From: Natrialba aegyptia DSM 13077
GTDB taxonomy: Archaea > Halobacteriota > Halobacteria > Halobacteriales > Natrialbaceae
Length of the DNA: 64,000 bases
NCBI RefSeq assembly: GCF_000337535.1
Contig: NZ_AOIP01000014.1
Location: forward strand, 186,001 to 250,000
Direction: 5' to 3'
Under the pieces are notes generated by a model. It was not told the DNA's origin. It saw nothing but the letters and a program-made list of their open reading frames with translations, and did not search any database. Position numbers and translations under genes: made by a program. Below, piece by piece: positions 52,243-61,246 of the stretch. Positions within the stretch are counted from its first letter, which is position 1; each line of letters starts with the position of its first letter.

Positions 52243-52971
52243 TCAGACGACCGATCGACTGGCACTCGACTCAGAGTTCACGTGCAGAATGCGGGTGCGG
52301 CCGGCGAGCAGGCCGAGCAAGAAGCCGGTGAAGTGAGCGATCAGGGCGACACCCGGCGCGGCGGTGACGAGCGTGACGGTGAGTGCGAGGCCGACGAAGA
52401 CGAGTATCGTCACCCACTGTGGTACGTCGATGATCGAGGCGAAGCCGGCCGAAAGTCTGTTTGACGTGAGCAGATAGCCTAACAGCGCAAAGACGGCTCC
52501 ACTCGCGCCGAGGACGGCCACCGGCGTGCCAGCAAGAAACGGAGCGGTCGCGGCGAAATCGGTGAGCAGCACCTGTGAGATACCGGCGATCGAGCCGGTA
52601 ACGAGGATGAACGCGTGAAACCGACCGCGTGTCGTTGCGCGAGCGACGGGCCAGCCGAAGACGAGCAGTGCGAGGCTGTTCGAGAGGAGATGCCAGATGC
52701 CATCGTGCGCGTAAACGCTCGTCACGATCGTCCACGGATTCTCCGCGAGCGGCGGGGCGAGGATAAACAGCCCGGCCATCGCTCCGACGACAGCTGTGAG
52801 TCCCTGAATGATGAAGACAAGCCCGAAGATAACGAGCACTTCGAAGATCGGACTGCTCGAACCGGTAGTCGAATCCGACGGCGGGCTAGAACCAGTGTCG
52901 ATACCCTCGGGTTGTGAACTCGACCGTGCGCTGGACGGTGATCCGGGTCGCGACCGCGATCGGTTCGCCAT
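52243..52971 (-). CDS. rhomboid family intramembrane serine protease
   Basis: A 242-aa membrane protease from ATG 52971 (MANRSRSRPGSPS); the frame runs further upstream but without sense. A Ser/Pro/Asp-rich cytoplasmic head of about 40 residues leads to six transmembrane helices. HLLSN (H94, N98), catalytic Ser157 in GASGAVFALLGY and catalytic His213 in AHFTGFLLGLLAG make the complete rhomboid site. It would cleave membrane proteins within the bilayer. It ends 93 bp before tRNA-Ala. Confidence 0.92.
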   Translation of the reverse strand: MANRSRSRPGSPSSARSSSQPEGIDTGSSPPSDSTTGSSSPIFEVLVIFGLVFIIQGLTAVVGAMAGLFILAPPLAENPWTIVTSVYAHDGIWHLLSNSLALLVFGWPVARATTRGRFHAFILVTGSIAGISQVLLTDFAATAPFLAGTPVAVLGASGAVFALLGYLLTSNRLSAGFASIIDVPQWVTILVFVGLALTVTLVTAAPGVALIAHFTGFLLGLLAGRTRILHVNSESSASRSVV

Positions 52972-53249
52972 ACTGATTCTAGGACGGAGAGCGATAAAAG
53001 TCTGCACGCTGAGTGAACGCGACGGTCTGTATGAATCGATGGGTGCCGTATGAAATAATGCCATAACTGATATATTCACACACTGATCGTACCGCCGCCG
53101 TGCGATCAGGTGTGCGCTGTTCAGTGGCTACGAGACGAGGCGGCGAGGTGTCTACGACCTGCCTCGAGATGAGTCCAGCAGCTATCGGATGAGAGGACAG
53201 TAAGATGGTGAAAACGCAGCGCGGCGCTGTCGTTGTAAGTCGACCGAGT

Positions 53250-53558
53250 TCAGTCTTCGAGGACGATCTCGATCGAGACGTCGTTTGGCACCTGAATGCG
53301 CATGAGCTGTCGGAGTGCGCGTTCGTCGGCGTCCAGATCGATCAGGCGCTTGTGGACGCGCATCTCCCAGTGCTCCCACGTGGCGGTACCCTCGCCGTCA
53401 GGCGACTTCCGGGTCGGCACCTCGAGGGTCTTGGTCGGCAGCGGAATCGGACCGCTCAGGTTGACGCCGGTGTTGTTCGCAATCTCGCGGACGTCGTCGC
53501 AGATGTCGTCTAAGTCGTCTGGACTCGTGCCCGCGAGTCGAACGCGTGCCTGCTGCAT
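53250..53558 (-). CDS. rpsJ: 30S ribosomal protein S10
   Basis: A 102-aa S10 (uS10) protein, [20 protein letters not shown] then [20 protein letters not shown] and [17 protein letters not shown], the archaeal form. Its ATG follows the tuf stop codon without a gap, as in the conserved archaeal order EF-1A then S10. It is a component of the small-subunit head. Confidence 0.97.
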   Translation of the reverse strand: MQQARVRLAGTSPDDLDDICDDVREIANNTGVNLSGPIPLPTKTLEVPTRKSPDGEGTATWEHWEMRVHKRLIDLDADERALRQLMRIQVPNDVSIEIVLED

Positions 53559-54821
53559 TTATTTCTCGTTGACGTCGAGGACCTTGCCGGCCGCGATGGT
53601 CTGGCCCATGTCGCGGATGGCGAAGCTCCCGAGTTCAGGGATTTCGCTGGACGGTTCGATGCTGAGGGGCTTCTGCGGTCGGATAGTGACCACAGCAGCG
53701 TCACCCGACTGGATGAAGTCGGGGTCTTCCTCGGCGACCTCGCCGCTCGAGGGGTCCATCTTCTTGTCGATGGATTCGATCGTACAGGCGACCTGTGCCG
53801 TGTGAGCGTGGAAGACCGGCGTGTAGCCGGCCGTGATCACGGACGGGTGCTGCATGACGACGACCTGGGCCTGGAAGGTCTCGGCGACCTTTGGCGGGTT
53901 GTCGGCTGGGCCACAGACGTCACCGCGGCGGATGTCGTCCTTGCCGATGCCGCGGACGTTGAATCCGACGTTGTCACCGGGTTCGGCCTTTGGCACTTCC
54001 TCGTGGTGCATCTCGATCGTCTTGACCTCGCCACCGACGTCCGATGGCTGGAAGACGACGTCGTCGCCGGTGTTCATGATACCGGTTTCGATGCGGCCGA
54101 CCGGGACGGTCCCGATACCCGAAATCGTGTAGACGTCCTGGATCGGCAGGCGGAGCGAGGCGTCCGTCGGCGGCTCCGGCTCCGGCAGGTCGTTCAGGGC
54201 CTCGAGCAGAATTTCGCCGTCGTACCAGTCCGTGTTCTCGGAGGATTCGGCGATGTTGTCGCCCTCGAACGCCGAGATGGGGATGAACGAGGCGTCTGCG
54301 GTGTTGAACTGCACCTGCTTGAGGAGCTGCGTAACTTCCTCGACGACCTCGTCGTAGGTGGATTCCTTGTAGTCGACGACGTCCATCTTGTTGACGCCGA
54401 TGATGAGCTCGTCGATACCGAGGGTGCGAGCCAGGAAGACGTGCTCCTGGGTCTGGGGCGCGACACCGTCGTCAGCGGCGACGACGAGGACGGCGTTGTC
54501 CGCCTGGGATGCGCCCGTGATCATGTTCTTGACGAAGTCGCGGTGGCCAGGACAGTCGACGATTGTGAAGTCGTACTCGTCGGTGGAGAACTCCTGGTGG
54601 GCGATGTCGATGGTGACACCACGCTCTCGCTCCTCGGCGAGGTTGTCCATGACGTAGGCGAACTCGAAGCCGCCCTTGCCCTTCTCTTCGGCTTCTTCGC
54701 GGTGCTGTTCGATGACGTGCTCTGGTACGCTCCCCGTCTCGTAGAGGAGTCGTCCCACGAGCGTACTCTTCCCGTGGTCAACGTGGCCGATGATGGCCAG
54801 GTTCTGGTGTTGGTCGCTCAT
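53559..54821 (-). CDS. tuf: translation elongation factor EF-1 alpha
   Basis: A 420-aa GTPase that delivers aminoacyl-tRNA to the ribosome. [21 protein letters not shown] carries the P-loop (residues 12-19 GHVDHGKS); the G3 DCPGH and G4 NKMD are present, followed by the two beta-barrel domains. It is the likely target type for the Doc-family toxin encoded at 13465-13863, since Doc acts on EF-Tu in bacteria; that link is speculative for archaea. It forms an operon with rpsJ, stop and start adjoining. Confidence 0.98.
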   Translation of the reverse strand: MSDQHQNLAIIGHVDHGKSTLVGRLLYETGSVPEHVIEQHREEAEEKGKGGFEFAYVMDNLAEERERGVTIDIAHQEFSTDEYDFTIVDCPGHRDFVKNMITGASQADNAVLVVAADDGVAPQTQEHVFLARTLGIDELIIGVNKMDVVDYKESTYDEVVEEVTQLLKQVQFNTADASFIPISAFEGDNIAESSENTDWYDGEILLEALNDLPEPEPPTDASLRLPIQDVYTISGIGTVPVGRIETGIMNTGDDVVFQPSDVGGEVKTIEMHHEEVPKAEPGDNVGFNVRGIGKDDIRRGDVCGPADNPPKVAETFQAQVVVMQHPSVITAGYTPVFHAHTAQVACTIESIDKKMDPSSGEVAEEDPDFIQSGDAAVVTIRPQKPLSIEPSSEIPELGSFAIRDMGQTIAAGKVLDVNEK

Positions 54822-54844
54822 TGTTGTAGCTCACGCGCAGAGGC

Positions 54845-54857
54845 GCTTATATCGGTC
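54845..54857 (-). promoter_or_regulatory. TATA box of the tuf-rpsJ operon
   Basis: On the minus strand CCGATATAAGCG is a good TATA box centred about 29 bp before ATG 54821, which predicts a transcript with almost no leader. A purine-rich AAAAGGGA lies just upstream where the BRE should be. Confidence 0.6.
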
Positions 54858-54992
54858 CCTTTTGCTCGTTGCGGTTAAAACCATTTCGAAAGCGTATTCG
54901 TCCGAACCCGACGCCCGCTTGCGGTTTGTGTCATGTCCACACGGATCGGTCCGAAACGAATACTGACGGCTGAACTCGACTGTCGTGCTCAG

Positions 54993-55946
54993 TTACAGTG
55001 GTGGAAGACGACCCACGTCGGAGAGGACTGCCGTCGCCGTTTCGGGACCGCCAGCGCCTCGACCGCTCGAATGAAGCGAGCCGGCGTTTCGGGTTTCGAT
55101 CTGGACGATATTTCGCGTCCCGGTCACAGCGAGGGCCCCGTTTTCGGGGACGAGTCGTGGACTCACACGGACCCCGTCACGAGTTGCCTCGCCAATGAGT
55201 CGAATCGTGCGCCCGTCTTCGGCGGCGAGTTCAAGTGCGCTGCCGGGGACGTTCTGAATACCTTCGACGGTTGCATCGTCGAGCGAGAAGCCGCCGTCCG
55301 CCAGGACGTTTGCGAGGATGACGAACTTCAGGGCGGCATCGGTGCCGTCGACGTCGAACGTGGGGTCGGCTTCGGCGACGCCTAAGTCCTGGGCTTCCGC
55401 GAGGACGTGTTCGTAGTCGAGTCCCTCAGCAGCCATACGGGTGAGGATGAAGTTCGCGGTGCCGTTGAGGACGCCGCGGACGGCGGTAACGGCCTGCGGC
55501 GTCGAGTCTTCGATCGTCGAGAGGACGGGGATCGCGCCGCCGACGGTGGCCTCGAATCTGATCGCGCCTGCACTGCCGGCTTCCAGTTCGCGGAGTTCGT
55601 CGTAGCGTTCGGCGACGGGGCCTTTGTTCGCGAGGACGACGTGGCGGTCGGTCTGGAGTGCACGTTTCGCGTGCGTAAAGCCGGGGTCGGCGTCGCCGAG
55701 TGTCGTCGGGGTGGCCTCGACGAGCACGTCGTAGTCGGTTTCGAAAACGGCTTCGGGAGCAGTCTCGCCCAGGTCGTCGCCGCTTCGTTTGCGCTCGACT
55801 ACGTCCGTCACGTCGATGCCCTCGGAGTCGACGGCGGCGCTCGTCGAGTCGGCGAGGGCGACGACCTCGTGTTCGTACTCGCCGGCGAGTTCAGCGACGG
55901 AGCGGCCGACGTTTCCGGCGCCGAGGATCGCGAGGCGCTGTCCCAT
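54993..55946 (-). CDS. hom: homoserine dehydrogenase
   Basis: A 317-aa NAD(P)-dependent enzyme that reduces aspartate semialdehyde to homoserine for threonine and methionine. It opens with RLAILGAGNVGRSVAELAGEY; ANKGPVA carries the conserved lysine and GTANFILTRM the substrate-site region; LAQDLGVAEADPTFDVDGTDAA-type sequence follows. It lacks a C-terminal ACT domain, which the adjacent gene supplies separately. Its ATG shares one base with the stop of that gene. Confidence 0.95.
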   Translation of the reverse strand: MGQRLAILGAGNVGRSVAELAGEYEHEVVALADSTSAAVDSEGIDVTDVVERKRSGDDLGETAPEAVFETDYDVLVEATPTTLGDADPGFTHAKRALQTDRHVVLANKGPVAERYDELRELEAGSAGAIRFEATVGGAIPVLSTIEDSTPQAVTAVRGVLNGTANFILTRMAAEGLDYEHVLAEAQDLGVAEADPTFDVDGTDAALKFVILANVLADGGFSLDDATVEGIQNVPGSALELAAEDGRTIRLIGEATRDGVRVSPRLVPENGALAVTGTRNIVQIETRNAGSLHSSGRGAGGPETATAVLSDVGRLPPL

Positions 55947-56656
55947 CAGGCGTCACCTCCGAGGAGCGGCTCGACGACGGTGAGGTCCTTGGCCGAGCCG
56001 ATCGAGCGGATGGCTTCGAGCGCGGCATCGGTTCGGCCGGAGTCGACGGCGAGTCGCAGTCGGGCGCTGGAGGTGGCCTCGGTGCCGTCGGGGGCGGCGA
56101 GCGAGAGGTCGATGACGGCGGCGTCCGCCTCGGTTTCGATCCGCGAGAGCGTCTCCGAGAGGTCGTTTTCGACGAGGTGGCCGACGAGGACGACGCTGAT
56201 CTCCTCGCCGTAGCGTTCGGCACCGGCCTGGATGACGTTGACGCCGGCACCGCGGAGTCCCTCGACGACGTCGTCGAACCGATCGGGTGGGCATTCGAGG
56301 TCGACTTCGACGGGGATGTGGCCGCGGGGTGTGATGTTGCCCCGCTCGTGGTGTATGCTCAGGAGATTGCCGCCGTTGTCCGCGATCGGGGAGAGCGCAC
56401 GAAGGAGCTCGCCGGGTTCGTCGACGAGTTCGAGGCGGACGGTGTAGGCGTGGACGCCGCCGTCGGTTTCGGTCTCGGTTTCCGTTTCTGTTTCCGCGTC
56501 TGTTGTGGTTTCGGCGTCCTCGCTGTCCGTGTTGGGGTTGCCGTCGGCGTCGTCGGATGTGGCCGCGTGGTCGACAGCGGTCGTCTCTGGGTCTGCATCT
56601 CCAGTTGCGTCCGCCTCGTCGGCCGCCTGGCCGTCTCCGGCGGGTTCGTTACCCAT
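55946..56656 (-). CDS. ACT domain protein, putative regulator of homoserine dehydrogenase
   Basis: A 236-aa protein from ATG 56656 (MGNEPAGDGQAADEAD). The first 65 residues are Asp/Glu/Thr-rich, ending in a Glu-Thr repeat. An ACT domain follows (YTVRLELVDEPGELLRALSP), then a second ACT-like half (EISVVLVGHLVE to VEPLLGG). The gene is translationally coupled to hom. By analogy with ACT domains fused to bacterial homoserine dehydrogenases, it probably binds an amino acid such as threonine and controls the enzyme in trans; that is inference. Confidence 0.85.
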   Translation of the reverse strand: MGNEPAGDGQAADEADATGDADPETTAVDHAATSDDADGNPNTDSEDAETTTDAETETETETETDGGVHAYTVRLELVDEPGELLRALSPIADNGGNLLSIHHERGNITPRGHIPVEVDLECPPDRFDDVVEGLRGAGVNVIQAGAERYGEEISVVLVGHLVENDLSETLSRIETEADAAVIDLSLAAPDGTEATSSARLRLAVDSGRTDAALEAIRSIGSAKDLTVVEPLLGGDA

Positions 56657-56812
56657 TACCCTCACCTCCTGCGGTCGGACATCCACACGTCGTCATGGTG
56701 ACTTACTCCGTAACTCGAGCGTAAAAGGATATAGGAACTCTCAAAACTGACCGATCCTGCCAACGACAAGCACACGGCGAGGGGATGTTCGCTATCGATC
56801 GAAACCAGCAGT

Positions 56813-57178
56813 TCAGAGGTGGTCTTTTCCGGGATTCGACGATCCCCAGTCGCCGCGGCCGCCTTCGGTCCGGTCGACCCCCATAATCGACTCGGCCTGG
56901 TCCGGCCCGCCGAGGCTTTCGCGAGCGTCCGGCACGCGAACCGTCACCTCGTCTATTTCGGGCCACTTGAGGAGTTCAGCCTCGATATTGCCCGTGGTCA
57001 CGTTGCTGACCGAACAGCCCTTGCACCCACCGCCGAGTTCGATGATGACTTCGCCGGACTCCGGATCGGCCTCGCGGACCGCGCTGGTTCCGCCGTGCAT
57101 CTGGATGATCGGCATCTCGCGGGCGAGCCACGTCTCGACGCGTTCCCGAAGCGGCCCGTCGGCATCGGAATCACTCAT
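56813..57178 (-). CDS. NifU C-terminal domain (iron-sulfur scaffold-like) protein
   Basis: A 121-aa protein with a NifU C-terminal (Nfu) domain: HGGTSAVREADPESGEVIIE then LGGGCKGCSVSNVTTGNIEAEL with the CxxC that can hold a transient 4Fe-4S cluster. A haloarchaeal Gly/Asp tail follows. It may carry iron-sulfur clusters to client enzymes. It stands alone upstream of an exported protein gene on the same strand. Confidence 0.92.
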   Translation of the reverse strand: MSDSDADGPLRERVETWLAREMPIIQMHGGTSAVREADPESGEVIIELGGGCKGCSVSNVTTGNIEAELLKWPEIDEVTVRVPDARESLGGPDQAESIMGVDRTEGGRGDWGSSNPGKDHL

Positions 57179-57253
57179 TGTCCGCCCTACGAACTCGAGG
57201 AGTGAATAGGTTTGGTCCTCGAGCGACCGGACCGTGAACTGCGACCGAACTCG

Positions 57254-58687
57254 TTAGGAACGCAGTCGGCGACGCAGCCACGCCGCGCCGACCATACCGC
57301 CTGCGAGTCCCGTTGCGCCGGTCGCGGCGGTGAACCCAGGGATCGACTCGCCGATGGCGCCGCCGTCGGAACTGTCGGACTCGGTATCGCCGCTGTCCGG
57401 GTCCGTCGGGAACGTAACGAGTTCACCCGTCGTCCCCGCCTTGGGAATCACGTCGGTGCTGCTCGCGACGAACGCCGTCTCCGGGTCGAGGATGCGGGCG
57501 GTCCAGAAGCCGGTCGTTTCGGCGTCGCGCCAGGCGGCGAGTTCGGTTGGATCGGCGGGGTCGGAGACGTCGTGAATTTTGACGCCGCCCTGGTACCAAG
57601 CGGAGTAGAGCCGGCCGTTCCGGAGTTCAAAGTTGTGGGCGGTCGTCCACGTGCCGCCGCGGTAGGATTCGTCGTCGGCTGCGGGGGCGTCGATGCTGGC
57701 CCGTCGGGTGGGCTCTGTGGGGTCGCTTACATCGTAGAGATCGATCCCGCCGGCCCCGTCGGGGTCGTCGCTGCCGGTGGCCCAGGCCTCGCGCCCGACG
57801 GCCATGAGGTCGCCGGTGTCGTCGACGGCGGCGTAGTGGTCGTTGCCGGGGAGGCTGAACTGGGCCGTCTCGTCGTCGAGCGTGCGCTGTTCGTCGCGGT
57901 CCAGTTCGGGATCGACGACGTGCGAGACGTACGCTGGCGCGTCCGGGTCGCTCACGTCGACCAGGTAGGTGCCGGCGTTCCAGAACGGGAGGTACGCGAT
58001 GTCGTCCTGGACGTAGACGTCGTGGACGTAGCGAGCGAGCCAGTAGAGGTCTTCCCACGTAGAATCGTAATCGAGAAGCGACCAGCGGCCGCGTTCGGTG
58101 ACCGTGTCGTCGCCGAGATCGAAGATGACGAGTTCGTTCGCCGCGGGCGGCGGGCCGTTGGAGACGACGAACAGGCGGTCGCCCTCGAGATAGCAGTTGT
58201 GGATGTGAAAGCCGGTTTCGTAGGGGTCGATAGCGGTGGTCGGATCGGCGGGGTCGCTCACGTCGTAGCAGCAAAAGCCGTAAAAGACCTCCGCAGAGGT
58301 CGGATTGGCGGGGCCGGGGACGACGAGCCGGTCGCCGTCTACTTCCACGTCGAGGATTTCGATGAGCGGGGTTCCGTCGACCGTGATCCCGCCCTCGCGA
58401 GCGAGCACCGTCGGGTCCGCGGGGTCGGAGACGTCAACGGTCGCAAAGCCCGTCGTGGTTGCGACGTACGCGATTTCGCCGTCGTCACCGACGACGGTTT
58501 CGGCCGCGCGGTCGATCTCCACGCGCCCGAGCGGTTCGTACGACGACGGCGTCGCATCCTGGGGCGTCGAACTGACGTTCGACGTGCTATCCTGCGTGGC
58601 TGCGGGAGCGCCGGTGGCGGCGGTCGCGGACACCGAGAGAGCGACCCCCGCCGCCAGTCCGGTTCGGAGGAACGATCGGCGGCGCAT
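57254..58687 (-). CDS. exported LVIVD-repeat beta-propeller protein with PGF-CTERM-like anchor
   Basis: A 477-aa surface protein. MRRRSFLRTGLAAGVALSVS is a twin-arginine signal. The body is made of repeats in which VDVSDPADPT or a close variant (YDVSDPTEPT, HDVSDPADPTEL) recurs, the mark of LVIVD propellers. After a Ser/Asp-rich stalk (GDTESDSSDGG) comes IPGFTAATGATGLAGGMVGA, a helix with PGF at its start, then an arginine-rich tail, which fits an archaeosortase PGF-CTERM sorting signal. Ligand or enzymatic role is unknown. Confidence 0.87.
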   Translation of the reverse strand: MRRRSFLRTGLAAGVALSVSATAATGAPAATQDSTSNVSSTPQDATPSSYEPLGRVEIDRAAETVVGDDGEIAYVATTTGFATVDVSDPADPTVLAREGGITVDGTPLIEILDVEVDGDRLVVPGPANPTSAEVFYGFCCYDVSDPADPTTAIDPYETGFHIHNCYLEGDRLFVVSNGPPPAANELVIFDLGDDTVTERGRWSLLDYDSTWEDLYWLARYVHDVYVQDDIAYLPFWNAGTYLVDVSDPDAPAYVSHVVDPELDRDEQRTLDDETAQFSLPGNDHYAAVDDTGDLMAVGREAWATGSDDPDGAGGIDLYDVSDPTEPTRRASIDAPAADDESYRGGTWTTAHNFELRNGRLYSAWYQGGVKIHDVSDPADPTELAAWRDAETTGFWTARILDPETAFVASSTDVIPKAGTTGELVTFPTDPDSGDTESDSSDGGAIGESIPGFTAATGATGLAGGMVGAAWLRRRLRS

Positions 58688-58745
58688 ACAGGCATCTCGA
58701 CCTGTTGATTCAAATACTATTGGTTCTCCCGCGAGTTCGTCGGTG

Positions 58746-59723
58746 TCAGTTTTGGAGGCGAGTCCGATCGCCGGTCCCCTGCGTCAGTGCGCTCGCGATC
58801 GCGCCTTCGAGAACGACGTCGTCGCCGTGGTCGGTCACTCGAATTTCGGGGACGTTCGTCATCACCATGTCGGAGACGCGGTCGCGAATCGGGTCGACGA
58901 CCAACGCTTCGTTGTGGAGGGCGACGGCTCCGCCGAAGGAGATCATGATCGGCGCGAACGAGTGGATCACGTTCGTTATCCCCATGGCGTTCCAGTGGGC
59001 CAGTTGGTCGATGACGTAATCGGCGAGTTCGTCTTCGCCGGCGAACTCGAAGACGTCCTTGGCGGTGAAGTCGGGGCTCTCGAGCGGCAGGTCGGTCGAG
59101 ATCGTGGGGTCGTCCTCGGCGAGCAGGCGTGCGTAGTCGGGAATGGCGTTACCCGAGCAGTAGGCTTCCCAGTGACCGTTGCGGCCGCAGCCGCAGGTCA
59201 GGCGACCGCGCGGGTCGACGACGCAGTGGCCGACCTCGCCGGCGTTGCCGTCCCAGCCGCCGAGGATTTCGCCGTCGCAGCAGATGCCGGCTCCGACGCC
59301 CGAGGAGATGGTGATGTAGACCATGTCGTCGGGGTTGCGGTCGGCGTGAAAGCGCTCGCCGATGACGCCGGCGGTCGTGTCGTTGTGGAGGTAGACTTCG
59401 TCGGTATCGAGCAACTTTTCGATCGGTCCCGTGAGCGGAATGCGGTCGATCGAGTCCGGGAGGTTCGCCGGATCGATCACGGCACCCTCCGCGAGGTCGA
59501 ACGGGCCGATCGAGCCGATACCGGCGGCCACGACCTCGCCCGGCGTGACGCCGGCGTCGCCGCAGGCTTCTCGAAGCGTTCGAAGAACGCCTTCCGTAAT
59601 GTCGATTCCCGTCGGTCCACGTGGTGTGGCGTTCCGACTGACGCCGATCGTCGTCCCGTCGTCCGCGGCGACGGCCGCCCGGACGTTCGTCGCGCCGAGA
59701 TCGACGCCCGCATAGTAGACCAT
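58746..59723 (-). CDS. ROK family sugar kinase (glucokinase-like)
   Basis: A 325-aa kinase. YYAGVDLGATNVRAAVA is the phosphate-1 motif; IGSIGPFDLAEGAV, LHNDTTAGVIGE with the catalytic Asp, and GVGAGICCDGEILGGWDGNAGEVGH follow. The zinc motif CGCGRNGHWEAY identifies the ROK family. Glucose or a related hexose is the probable substrate in the cytoplasm. It is monocistronic, 58 bp upstream of the LVIVD gene on the same strand. Confidence 0.92.
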   Translation of the reverse strand: MVYYAGVDLGATNVRAAVAADDGTTIGVSRNATPRGPTGIDITEGVLRTLREACGDAGVTPGEVVAAGIGSIGPFDLAEGAVIDPANLPDSIDRIPLTGPIEKLLDTDEVYLHNDTTAGVIGERFHADRNPDDMVYITISSGVGAGICCDGEILGGWDGNAGEVGHCVVDPRGRLTCGCGRNGHWEAYCSGNAIPDYARLLAEDDPTISTDLPLESPDFTAKDVFEFAGEDELADYVIDQLAHWNAMGITNVIHSFAPIMISFGGAVALHNEALVVDPIRDRVSDMVMTNVPEIRVTDHGDDVVLEGAIASALTQGTGDRTRLQN

Positions 59724-59840
59724 CCTATTCGAATGAGCGCCGCGGCGTTACTTAACTACACATATTGTACTCGACAACGAGTAGTGACTGCGACAGATTT
59801 CATCCCGTGTTATCGGCTGACTACCGACGATCGGCGATAC

Positions 59841-60299
59841 TCACTCGTCCTCGCTCCGGACGAACGTCACCGGACAGGGGGCCGAGAGGAGTACTTCCTG
59901 TGCGGTCGAGCCGAAGACTGCCTTCCCCGTCGGCGACCGCCGCCGTCCGCCGACGACGACCCGATCGGCGTCGACTGCCGTTGCCATGTCGACGATCGCT
60001 GGCCCGTGGTCGCCGACGGCCCCTCGCGTCTCGTAGTCGATCTCGTACTCGTCGAGCGTCTCCTGTAATTCCCTGATCGTCGAGTGGCGCATCGCGACTT
60101 CGTCCGGATCGTCCTCTGCCACCTCAGTATCGAAATCCAGGCGCGTCAGTACCTCGTCGTACTCGGAACTGGTAAAGACGTGGCCGAGAACGACCGTCGC
60201 ACCCGCTGGCGCTGCGATTTCGACGACGGTTTCTGCCAGTTTCTCGCTTCGATCAGCATCACCCGGTCCAACCGCGAGAAGGACGGTTTGTAGCGTCAT
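59841..60299 (-). CDS. universal stress protein (UspA family)
   Basis: A 152-aa Usp-fold protein: [66 protein letters not shown], described in part. The nucleotide-binding GxxG-x9-G(S/T) pattern appears as [16 protein letters not shown]. Probably a cytoplasmic ATP- or AMP-binding stress protein. It is divergent from the SDR gene, with a 139-bp shared upstream region. Confidence 0.92.
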   Translation of the reverse strand: MTLQTVLLAVGPGDADRSEKLAETVVEIAAPAGATVVLGHVFTSSEYDEVLTRLDFDTEVAEDDPDEVAMRHSTIRELQETLDEYEIDYETRGAVGDHGPAIVDMATAVDADRVVVGGRRRSPTGKAVFGSTAQEVLLSAPCPVTFVRSEDE

Positions 60300-60438
60300 G
60301 TCTCGACTATATTCGCCATCCTACTTAAGTGTCAGACCTGGTGTCCAAACTGGCGCTGCGGGACCAGAAACAGCACCGATAGCGCCTCCCGAAACCCGCT
60401 GGCGAGCCATTTTTCCACCCACCCGATGAGAACTCCGT

Positions 60439-61197
60439 ATGAACGATCCAGCACTCGATGGACGTACAGTCCTCGTGACGGGAAGCGCCCGCGGCATCGG
60501 ACGCGAGCTCCTGCTTTCGATGGCTGACCACGGCGCACGAACCGCCGTTCACTACCACACGAGCGCCGAGGCTGCCCGTGAAGTCGCCGCGGAAGCGCGC
60601 TCCCGCGGTGCCGAAGACACGATGACCGTCCAGGGCGACGTTACCGATCCCGACAGCGTCGACGGCCTCTTCGCCGCGGTCGAATCCGAGCTCGGGCCCG
60701 TCGACATCCTCGTCAACAACGTCGGCGACTTCGCACCACGCCGCTGGGATGAACTCGAGTTCGAAACGTGGAACCGCGTTCTCGAGACCAATCTCAACGG
60801 GACCTATCTCTGCTCGAAGCGGGCGCTTCCGGCGATGCGCGAGAGTGACAGCGACAGCGACGGCGAGTACGGCCGTATCGTCAACATCGGCTACGCCTCG
60901 AGCGAGAAAGGGCTCGTCAGCCCGGTTAACTTCCCGTATTTCGTCGCAAAAGCGGGCGTATTAATGTTCACCCGGATGCTCGCTGCGGAGACGCAAGACG
61001 ACGGCATCACCGTCAACGCGATTTCGCCCTACGTCGTCGAGAACTCCGAGGAGTTCCCCGAGGAACTGCCGCGCGATCGTCCCGCGAGTTTCGACGATCT
61101 GATCCAGCCGCTGCTGTTTTTCCTCGACCCGGATTCGGGATACATCAGCGGCGAGAACGTCGAAGTCGACGGCGGGTGGCTCCCGGAACGCGTCTGA
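60439..61197 (+). CDS. SDR family NAD(P)-dependent oxidoreductase
   Basis: A 252-aa short-chain dehydrogenase/reductase. VLVTGSARGIGRELLLSM is the nucleotide motif, NNVGDFAPRRW the stabilising motif, and YFVAKAGVLMF the Tyr-x3-Lys active site with its Ser in GYASSEKG. The C-terminus SGYISGENVEVDGGW is typical of FabG-like classical SDRs. The substrate is unknown; a 3-oxoacyl or sugar/steroid-type alcohol is possible. The start ATG 60439 fits the family. Confidence 0.92.
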   Translation: MNDPALDGRTVLVTGSARGIGRELLLSMADHGARTAVHYHTSAEAAREVAAEARSRGAEDTMTVQGDVTDPDSVDGLFAAVESELGPVDILVNNVGDFAPRRWDELEFETWNRVLETNLNGTYLCSKRALPAMRESDSDSDGEYGRIVNIGYASSEKGLVSPVNFPYFVAKAGVLMFTRMLAAETQDDGITVNAISPYVVENSEEFPEELPRDRPASFDDLIQPLLFFLDPDSGYISGENVEVDGGWLPERV

Positions 61198-61246
61198 GTT
61201 GGCGGAATCAGAATACGTATGCGGGCGGCTGCCGACGGATTGTCCC

